Shown piece by piece: positions 24,327 through 31,581 of a DNA stretch of 31,581 bases (positions within the stretch are counted from its first letter, which is position 1; the number at the start of each line of letters is the position of its first letter). The stretch covers positions 1 to 31,581 of the forward strand of contig JAZKYU010000018.1 in NCBI GenBank assembly GCA_045612305.1. Direction: 5' to 3'. The stretch is from HGM04593 sp045612305 (GTDB taxonomy: Bacteria; Bacteroidota; Bacteroidia; Bacteroidales; Bacteroidaceae). The notes beneath the pieces are model-generated. The model was not told where the DNA came from. It did not search any database and was given only the letters and a program-made list of their open reading frames with translations. The position numbers were made by a program, and so were the translations under genes.

Positions 24327-24890
24327 ATGAAAGAGAAAGAATTTAACGAAGAAAATATAGACGAAACAACCGTAGACGCAGCAGCCGAAGCACCCGCCGA
24401 GGAGCAGCAAGCCGAGCTCACCCCCGAGGAGCAGTTGCAAAAACAGCTCAACGAGGCCAACGAAAAGATAGCCACCCTCGAGGACAAATATCTGCGTCAG
24501 GCAGCAGAGTTCGACAACTACCGCAAGCGCACCATCAAAGAGAAAGCCGAGCTCATCAAGAACGGTGGAGAAAAAACCATAGAGTCCATACTCCCCATCC
24601 TCGACGACTTTGAGCGCGCCATGCAAAATATGTCAAAAGACGAGAGCAACGCCGAGATGCTCACCGGCGTGGAGCTCATATACAACAAATTCATCGGCAC
24701 ACTCAAGCAGAACGGCCTTCAAAAGATAGAGACCGAGGGAGCCACCTTCGACACAGACTACCACGAGGCCACCGCCCTTGTGCCCACCCCCGACGAAAGC
24801 CTCAAAGGCAAAGTACTCGACTGCGTACAAACAGGATACACACTTAACGACAAAGTAATACGCCACGCAAAAGTTGCCGTGGGCCAATAA
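24327..24890 (+). CDS. grpE: Nucleotide exchange factor GrpE
   Basis: This 187-residue cochaperone releases ADP from DnaK. It has an acidic disordered N-terminus (about 1-35), a long helix (about 36-95; D-K-Y-L-R-Q-A-A-E-F-D-N-Y-R-K-R-T) and a C-terminal beta domain ending in G-Y-T-L-N-D-K-V-I-R-H-A-K-V-A-V. Length and motifs are normal. dnaJ follows after 9 bases. No dnaK lies in this window, which is usual for Bacteroidetes. Confidence 0.97.
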   Translation: MKEKEFNEENIDETTVDAAAEAPAEEQQAELTPEEQLQKQLNEANEKIATLEDKYLRQAAEFDNYRKRTIKEKAELIKNGGEKTIESILPILDDFERAMQNMSKDESNAEMLTGVELIYNKFIGTLKQNGLQKIETEGATFDTDYHEATALVPTPDESLKGKVLDCVQTGYTLNDKVIRHAKVAVGQ

Positions 24891-24899
24891 AAACACAAT

Positions 24900-26051
24900 A
24901 TGGCAAAAAGAGACTACTATGAAGTGCTGGGCGTCGACCGCAACGCATCGGCCGCCGAGATAAAAAAGGCCTACCGTAAAAAGGCCATAGAATATCACCC
25001 CGACAAAAACCCAGGCAACAAAGAGGCCGAAGAGAAGTTCAAAGAGGCAGCCGAAGCATATAGCGTGCTAAGCGACGCCGACAAAAAAGCCCGTTACGAC
25101 CAGTTCGGACACGAAGGCGTGAGCGGAGCAGGAGGTGCCGGAGGCTTCGGTGCCGGCATGGATATGAACGACATCTTCTCTATGTTTGGCGACATCTTTG
25201 GCGGTGGAGGAGGTTTCGGCGGTTTTGGAGGTTTTGGAGGCAGCCGCAGCTCGGGCCCCGCACGCTACCGCGGCAGCGACCTGCGCGTAACCGTAAAGCT
25301 CACCTTGCAAGAGATAGCAAACGGCGTAACCAAAAAGTTCAAGCTCAAGAAAAACGTAGCCTGCACACACTGCGGCGGCAGCGGTGCCGAAGGAAACGCC
25401 ACAGAAACCTGCCCCGAGTGTAACGGTACCGGCCGCGTAGTGCGCACACAACAAAGTTTCTTTGGTATGATGCGCAGCGAGGTTGCTTGTACACGCTGTA
25501 ACGGCACAGGAAAAATTATAAAGAACAAGTGTAAGCATTGTGGCGGCGAGGGCGTCGTAGCAGGCGAAGAAGTTGTAGAAGTTCAGATACCCGCAGGTGT
25601 AGCCGACGGTATGCAACTCTCTATGCGCGGCAAGGGTAACGCCGGCAAGCACAACGGCATAAACGGCGACCTCCTCATACAAGTAAAAGAAGAGCCCCAT
25701 CCCCAGCTTGTGCGCGACGATAACGACCTCATCTACAGCCTACTCCTCGACATACCCACAGCCACCCTCGGCGGTGTAGCCGAGATACCCACCATCGACG
25801 GCAAAGCCAAGGTAACCATCGACGCCGGCACACAGCCCGGCAAGGTACTCCGCTTGCGTGGCAAGGGCCTCCCCTCGCTCAACGGGTACGGCCGCGGCGA
25901 CATCGTGGTAAACGTTAGCGTCTACATACCCGAGTCGCTATCCAAAGACGAGAAAAAAGCTATGGAAAACTTCAAGGAGAGCGACAACTTCCGCCCCTCC
26001 GAGAGCATAAAGGAACAAATATTCCGCCGTTTCAAAAACTTCTTCGAATAA
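24900..26051 (+). CDS. dnaJ: Chaperone DnaJ
   Basis: This full-length 383-residue type I Hsp40 stimulates DnaK. It has the J domain with His-Pro-Asp at 33-35, a Gly/Phe-rich linker (about 75-120), four C-x-x-C-x-G-x-G zinc motifs (about 155-220), and C-terminal substrate-binding domains. It shares a transcript with grpE (9-base gap) and folC (8-base gap). Confidence 0.98.
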   Translation: MAKRDYYEVLGVDRNASAAEIKKAYRKKAIEYHPDKNPGNKEAEEKFKEAAEAYSVLSDADKKARYDQFGHEGVSGAGGAGGFGAGMDMNDIFSMFGDIFGGGGGFGGFGGFGGSRSSGPARYRGSDLRVTVKLTLQEIANGVTKKFKLKKNVACTHCGGSGAEGNATETCPECNGTGRVVRTQQSFFGMMRSEVACTRCNGTGKIIKNKCKHCGGEGVVAGEEVVEVQIPAGVADGMQLSMRGKGNAGKHNGINGDLLIQVKEEPHPQLVRDDNDLIYSLLLDIPTATLGGVAEIPTIDGKAKVTIDAGTQPGKVLRLRGKGLPSLNGYGRGDIVVNVSVYIPESLSKDEKKAMENFKESDNFRPSESIKEQIFRRFKNFFE

Positions 26052-26059
26052 ACAGACTT

Positions 26060-27358
26060 ATGACATACGACGAAACAGTCGAATACCTCTTTAACTGCGC
26101 ACCGCCCTTCCAGCAAGTAGGCGGTGCCGCTTACAAAGAGGGGCTTGCAGGCAGCATCGCCCTCGACAACCACTTGGGCAACCCCCACCGTCGCTACCCC
26201 ACTATACACGTAGCAGGCACCAACGGCAAAGGCTCCACCTCGCACACCCTTGCAGCCATACTGCAAGCTGCAGGCTACAAAGTAGGCCTCTACACATCGC
26301 CCCACCTCATAGACTTCCGCGAGCGCATACGCGTTAACGGGCAGCCCGTGAGCAAGCAATTTGTGGTAGACTTTGTGGAGCGCGAAAAAGCCTTTTTCGA
26401 GTCCCTCTCGCCCTCCTTCTTCGAGCTCACCACAGCAATGGCCTTTACACACTTTGCACAAGAGCAGGTCGATGTAGCAGTCATCGAGGTAGGGCTCGGC
26501 GGCAGGCTCGACTGTACCAACATCATAAGCCCCGAGCTTTGCATCATCACAAACATAAGCCCCGACCACACACAATTTCTCGGTAACACCATAGAAGAGA
26601 TAGCTGCCGAGAAGGCTGGAATCATAAAACACGGCACCCCCGTGGTCATAGGAGAAGTCACCGAAGAAACACGAAAAATATTTACAAGCAGAGCTATACA
26701 AGAGCAAGCACCCATAACCTTTGCCGAGGAAAGCGGGCACATACTCCAAGCCCTGCATACAGCACAAGGCATAGAGTACACAATCACAAACCACGAAACA
26801 TTTACAGGCGAGCTACGCGGCGACTACCAAATAAAAAACACAAACACCATACTTGCCGCCACACACCAGCTAGTAAAAAAAGGTTACAACATAACACCCG
26901 CCCACATACGCACCGGCTTTGCCCAAGTATGCAGTCTCACAGGCTTTATGGGGCGTTGGCAAACCATAAACAACACCCCTCGCACAATATGCGACGCGGG
27001 GCACAACGTAGGCGGTATAAAATACATCACCGAGCAACTTGCTCGCGAGCAGTACACCACCCTGCGCATAGTCTTCGGTATGGTAGGCGACAAGGATATA
27101 AACACCGTGCTCTCAATGATGCCCCACAAGGCCATCTACTACTTTACCCAAGCAAGCATCAAGCGCGCCCTCCCCGCCGACGAGTTGCGCGAGCTTGCCC
27201 GCAAGCACAACCTCCTTGGCAGCAGCTACCCCACAGTGAGCGAGGCTCTCGACGCCGCAACACGCGACTCGGCACAAGACGACCTCATATTTGTAGGCGG
27301 CAGTTGCTTCGTTGTAGCCGACTTACTTGCCGCAAAAAACAACATTTGTAGAAATTAA
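26060..27358 (+). CDS. folC: Folylpolyglutamate/dihydrofolate synthase
   Basis: This 432-residue Mur-ligase-type enzyme adds glutamate to dihydropteroate and folates. The P-loop A-G-T-N-G-K-G-S-T lies at 52-60, followed by the Y-T-S-P-H-L-x-D-F-R-E-R-I loop, and later A-G-H-N-V-G-G in the C-terminal domain. It follows dnaJ with an 8-base gap, so it is likely cotranscribed with the chaperones. The last bases of the gene form one arm of an inverted repeat (27340-27351). Confidence 0.96.
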   Translation: MTYDETVEYLFNCAPPFQQVGGAAYKEGLAGSIALDNHLGNPHRRYPTIHVAGTNGKGSTSHTLAAILQAAGYKVGLYTSPHLIDFRERIRVNGQPVSKQFVVDFVEREKAFFESLSPSFFELTTAMAFTHFAQEQVDVAVIEVGLGGRLDCTNIISPELCIITNISPDHTQFLGNTIEEIAAEKAGIIKHGTPVVIGEVTEETRKIFTSRAIQEQAPITFAEESGHILQALHTAQGIEYTITNHETFTGELRGDYQIKNTNTILAATHQLVKKGYNITPAHIRTGFAQVCSLTGFMGRWQTINNTPRTICDAGHNVGGIKYITEQLAREQYTTLRIVFGMVGDKDINTVLSMMPHKAIYYFTQASIKRALPADELRELARKHNLLGSSYPTVSEALDAATRDSAQDDLIFVGGSCFVVADLLAAKNNICRN

Positions 27359-27403
27359 GAAATTTTCGCACTCCAAAAGGCAAAAAAAGGCCTACAAATG
27401 TTG
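27340..27403. repeat. 12-base inverted repeat across the folC stop
   Basis: CAACATTTGTAG (27340-27351) and CTACAAATGTTG (27392-27403) are perfect reverse complements separated by 40 bases. The left arm lies in the last folC codons. It could form a long RNA stem after folC, but no T-tract follows, so it is not a standard terminator. Confidence 0.7.
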
Positions 27404-27419
27404 GAGATAATACATATTT

Positions 27420-27515
27420 ATATTTTATTTGCATCATAGATGCGAGAAAACCGGGCTTGCAAAGCACCCTGGGCACCCGCACAAAAAGCTAATTATTTAA
27501 ATGCAAATAAAATAT
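27420..27515. promoter_or_regulatory. 15-base inverted repeat ending in the galM start codon
   Basis: ATATTTTATTTGCAT (27420-27434) and ATGCAAATAAAATAT (27501-27515) are perfect reverse complements with a 66-base spacer. The last two bases of the right arm are the A and T of the galM ATG. A weak promoter (GTTG at 27400-27403, 19 bases, TTTATTTG at 27423-27430) overlaps the left arm. The arms may be two operator half-sites controlling the gal genes, or an RNA stem covering the start codon if transcription begins upstream. Confidence 0.6.
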
Positions 27516-28596
27516 GAGCTGTACAGAAAATTTATCGCAATTAAAAGCCGCCGACTTTAAGAAAACCGTAGACGGCAAAGAGACCGCGCTGTTCATCCTT
27601 AAGAACAAACAAGGCAGCGAAGTTGCAATCACCAACTATGGCGGTGCCATCTGCACCATTATGGTACCCGACAAAAACGGCAACTATGCCAACGTTATCC
27701 AGGGGCACGACAGCATCGACAACCTCCTTGCAAGCCCCGAGCCCTTCTTGAGCACACTTGTAGGCCGTTACGGCAACCGCATCTGCAAAGGAAAGTTCAC
27801 CATCGAAGGCAAGGAATACTCACTTGCGATAAACAACGGCCCCAACCACCTCCACGGTGGCCCCACAGGCTTCCACGCCCGTGTTTGGGACGCCGAGCAG
27901 ATAGACGCGCAGACACTTAAGTTGCGCTACGTATCGGCCGATATGGAAGAAGGCTTCCCCGGCACGCTCGACACAACCGTCATCTACTCTTGGAGCGACG
28001 ACAACGAGCTCAAGATAGACTACAAGGCCACAACCGACAAGACCACAATCGTAAACCTCACAAGCCACGGTTTCTTCTCACTCTCGGGCCTTGCAACCCC
28101 CACAGCAACCATCGACAACCTCATCTGCGAGATAAACGCCGACTTCTTCGTGCCCATCGACGACACATCGGTACCCTACGGCACCATCACACCCGTTAAA
28201 GGCACAGCGTTCGACTTCACCACACCCACCGAGGTAGGTGCACGCATCGACGCCGACGAAGAGCAGATAAAACACGGCGCAGGTTACGACCACTGCTACG
28301 TGCTCAACAAGAAAGAGGTGGGCGAGCTCTCATTCGCTGCCAAAGTAACCGAGCCCGTTAGCGGCCGCACTATGGAGGTCTACACCACCGAGCCCGGCGT
28401 GCAGGTCTACACATCAAACTGGCACAGCGGCTTCGCAGGCTGGAAGGGCGCAACCTTCCCCAAGCGCAGTGCAATATGCTTTGAGGCACAACACTTCCCC
28501 GACTCACCCAACCGTGCACACTTCCCAAGCGTGGTGCTCAAACCCGGCGAAGAGTACACACAGGTTACCGTTTACAAATTCGGTGTCGAAAAATAA
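27514..28596 (+). CDS. galM: Aldose 1-epimerase (galactose mutarotase)
   Basis: This 360-residue protein interconverts the anomers of galactose and glucose. Family motifs seen are N-G-P-N-H-L-H-G-G (His near 114), N-L-T-S-H-G-F-F with the catalytic His near 184, Y-D-H-C-Y-V-L near 264, and the catalytic Glu in F-E-A-Q-H-F-P-D-S-P-N near 325. No lipobox or clear signal sequence is present; the Cys at position 3 is not preceded by a hydrophobic stretch. It leads the galactose cluster, with the transporter and kinase following after short gaps. Confidence 0.95.
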   Translation: MSCTENLSQLKAADFKKTVDGKETALFILKNKQGSEVAITNYGGAICTIMVPDKNGNYANVIQGHDSIDNLLASPEPFLSTLVGRYGNRICKGKFTIEGKEYSLAINNGPNHLHGGPTGFHARVWDAEQIDAQTLKLRYVSADMEEGFPGTLDTTVIYSWSDDNELKIDYKATTDKTTIVNLTSHGFFSLSGLATPTATIDNLICEINADFFVPIDDTSVPYGTITPVKGTAFDFTTPTEVGARIDADEEQIKHGAGYDHCYVLNKKEVGELSFAAKVTEPVSGRTMEVYTTEPGVQVYTSNWHSGFAGWKGATFPKRSAICFEAQHFPDSPNRAHFPSVVLKPGEEYTQVTVYKFGVEK

Positions 28597-28659
28597 CCAA
28601 CACCTACGTTTAAAACACAGACGAAACATTATATTAACCTAAATAAAATTTTTAAAACA

Positions 28660-29922
28660 ATGAGTCAACAAACAAAACAATGGGGAGCCATCATCGTAAT
28701 GATTGCGCTCTTCGCAATGATTGCCTTCGTGACCAACTTGTGTACACCTATGGCAACCATCATCAAAAACCAAGGTGAAATTTCCAACGTGCTCGCACAG
28801 ATTGGTAACTACGGTAACTTTGTTGCTTACTTGGTTATGGGTATCCCCGCAGGTATGCTCATCTCTAAGTTCGGTTACAAGAAAACCGCTCTCATCGGTC
28901 TCACAGTAGGAGCTATCGGTATCGCAATCCAGTGGTTTAGCGGCCAGCTCGATGTTGAGCAGAACCTCGGCCTCGTATTTGCAGTGTACCTCTGTGGTGC
29001 TTTCATCGCAGGTCTTTGCATGGCTATCCTTAACTGCGTTGTAAACCCCATGCTCAACTTGCTTGGTGGTGGTGGTAACAGCGGTAACCAGCTCATCCAG
29101 ATTGGTGGTGTGTTCAACTCTTCGGCAGCTGTAGCTTGCTACATCCTTATGGGTGCTCTCATCTCCGACGCTACAAAGGCTAAAATCGCCGACGCTACAC
29201 CCGCTCTTATGATTGCCCTCGCAATCTTCGTAATTGCGTTCATCGTAATTATGTTCACAAAAATCGAGGAGCCCGAGCAGGCACCCGTTGAGCTCGCTCT
29301 CATCAAGGGCGCTATGAGCTATCGTCACTTTGCTCTTGGTGCTTTGGCTATCTTCTTGTATATGGGTATCGAGGTAGGTGTTCCCAACTTCGTTCAGCAG
29401 TACCTCATCGCCGACGGTATCCCCGCAGGTACAGTAGGTATGCTTGTAGCCGTTTACTGGTTTATGATGCTTATCGGCCGTTTCGTAGGTGCAAGTATCG
29501 GTAGCAAGGTATCAAGCCGCGCTATGATCACAACAGTGTCTATCGCAACTCTCGTGCTCGTACTCTTCGGTATGTACGCACCCACCGATATTCTCGTGTC
29601 GTTCCCCGGTGTAGATTGGGGTAAACTCGAGCTCATCTGGCAGCAAATCCCCGTGGGTATCTTCTCGTTCTTGCTTGTAGGTCTCTGCACATCAGTTATG
29701 TGGGGTGCAATCTTCAACATGGCTGTTGAGGGCTTGGGCAAGTACACCGCTATCGCTTCCGGTATCTTCATGACTATGGTGTTTGGTTGCGCCGTTATGA
29801 TGGCTATCCAGGCAGCTGTAGCCGACGCAACAAACTACATCACCAGCTTCTGGGTAGTAGTATTCTGCGCCGCATACCTCTTGTTCTACGCACTTGTAGG
29901 TTCAAAACCCGCGAAGAAATAA
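28660..29922 (+). CDS. MFS sugar transporter, probably galactose/glucose
   Basis: This 420-residue inner membrane protein has about 12 hydrophobic helices. Its order and neighbours match the conserved Bacteroides galM, glucose/galactose transporter, galK cluster. G-Y-K-K-T-A between helices 2 and 3 resembles the MFS loop motif. Codon use is strongly biased (GGT, ATC, CTC, almost no ATA), unlike genes upstream, which suggests high expression. The leader ends in TTTTAAAACA before ATG, similar to galK. Confidence 0.88.
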   Translation: MSQQTKQWGAIIVMIALFAMIAFVTNLCTPMATIIKNQGEISNVLAQIGNYGNFVAYLVMGIPAGMLISKFGYKKTALIGLTVGAIGIAIQWFSGQLDVEQNLGLVFAVYLCGAFIAGLCMAILNCVVNPMLNLLGGGGNSGNQLIQIGGVFNSSAAVACYILMGALISDATKAKIADATPALMIALAIFVIAFIVIMFTKIEEPEQAPVELALIKGAMSYRHFALGALAIFLYMGIEVGVPNFVQQYLIADGIPAGTVGMLVAVYWFMMLIGRFVGASIGSKVSSRAMITTVSIATLVLVLFGMYAPTDILVSFPGVDWGKLELIWQQIPVGIFSFLLVGLCTSVMWGAIFNMAVEGLGKYTAIASGIFMTMVFGCAVMMAIQAAVADATNYITSFWVVVFCAAYLLFYALVGSKPAKK

Positions 29923-29970
29923 TTTTTTGACAGTTTTTTTAGTAACTAACCATATAAACATTTTAAAACA

Positions 29971-31125
<1,155 letters not shown>

Positions 31126-31148
31126 TTTACAGGTTTAGCATACTCTTG

Positions 31149-31186
31149 GAACGAGGTACTTTTCCCAAGTACCTCGTTCTTTTTTT
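31149..31186 (+). terminator. Terminator of the galactose cluster
   Basis: A perfect 13-base-pair stem, GAACGAGGTACTT (31149-31161) with AAGTACCTCGTTC (31167-31179), has loop TTCCC and a seven-base T-run (31180-31186). Confidence 0.95.
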
Positions 31187-31581
31187 GCATAATTTTCGGC
31201 GTTGTTTGTTCCCGTTTCTATGCGGTGAAACGAGGGTTATAGCTGCCCCACTTTTGAATATTGCATAAATTTCTCGGGTGGGTGAAAAACTTATATTTAT
31301 GCTTCTCGGTGGCCCGCAAGCCTTTCTCTCAATATACTTATTCTTTTCTCCTTCTTTTCGTGAGACGAAAAGGAAGCAAAAGGCGCAGCACGCGAGTAAG
31401 ATTAGTCGCTCCCTCCTCCTGCTCGTGAATTGCCCGTAAGGGGCAATATAACTCGTTCGTCGGTCACTTGCCGCGTGTCTCTTTCTCGCATTTACAGGGT
31501 GCTGCGCAACTCGTTCAGTTATCCGCGCTACGCACGTATAACTACACACTCACACAATGCTCGCACTTTTTCCTGTAAATG
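31187..31581. other. Non-coding region rich in inverted repeats
   Basis: I see no convincing gene in this 395-base stretch. It holds several inverted repeats: about 10 base pairs at 31353-31376, GCGCAGCAC/GTGCTGCGC (31383-31391 and 31499-31507), ATTGCCC/GGGCAAT around GTAAG (31429-31447), and CATTTACAGG/CCTGTAAATG (31489-31498 and 31572-31581). ACTCGTTC occurs as a direct repeat. It may be a dispersed intergenic element, a structured RNA or the edge of a mobile element beyond the window. Confidence 0.5.

Noticed and set aside
31127..31549. A 140-codon open frame on the minus strand after galK
   Set aside because: It runs across the galK terminator, is rich in Arg, Lys and Cys with no recognisable motif, and overlaps inverted repeats. 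It looks like chance coding in a non-coding element.

Overview
This window looks like a chromosomal segment from a member of the order Bacteroidales (Bacteroidetes), probably a gut or mucosal commensal. The reasons are: promoters of the Bacteroidetes type (TTTG, about 19-20 bases, TAnnTTTG) and no Shine-Dalgarno-rich leaders; a FeoA-FeoB fusion; a Lys-type (IIIK) phosphoglycerate dehydrogenase; the serC-serA-DUF1015 cluster; a galM-MFS-galK galactose cluster; and a sialic acid cluster using a RenBP-type epimerase. All calls come from reading the sequence. No database search was run.

Layout. 1-1236: an AT-rich, frameshifted acyltransferase-3 gene. 1400-2089 (-): trmO, a tRNA methyltransferase. 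2272-6934 (+): a sialic acid catabolic operon of nanA, an N-acylglucosamine 2-epimerase, and a periplasmic kelch mutarotase fused to a sodium:solute symporter. 7091-7525 (+): a small exported repeat protein. 7765-11444 (+): feoAB, a YtfE/ScdA-like di-iron hemerythrin protein, and a NarL-type regulator whose receiver lacks the phosphoacceptor Asp. 11501-11574 (-): tRNA-Asn, sharing a palindromic terminator with the regulator. 11810-16636 (+): a C-terminal processing protease, an AmpG-like transporter, a BadF-type sugar kinase and a lipoprotein FKBP isomerase. 16719-20618 (-): serC, serA, DUF1015, yigZ. 20932-22668 (-): an exported WG-repeat/zinc-finger protein. 22735-24072 (-): a DEAD-box-type helicase. 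24327-27358 (+): grpE, dnaJ, folC. 27514-31125 (+): galM, an MFS sugar transporter and galK, closed by a strong terminator. 31187-31581 is non-coding and rich in inverted repeats.

How the genes work together. The nan genes would release and epimerise host sialic acid to GlcNAc, and the gal genes would import, mutarotate and phosphorylate galactose. Both sugars come from host glycans. The AmpG-like transporter and BadF kinase suggest salvage of cell wall amino sugars. The feo cluster links ferrous iron import to a probable di-iron repair or NO/O2-responsive protein and an atypical regulator. This is the most system-like unexplained unit here.

The best candidates for new biology are the feoAB-hemerythrin-pseudoreceiver operon, the two inverted repeats in front of galM (one ending in the start codon), the WG/TPR/zinc-finger secreted protein, and an orphan leftward promoter framed by an inverted repeat at about 1360-1397.
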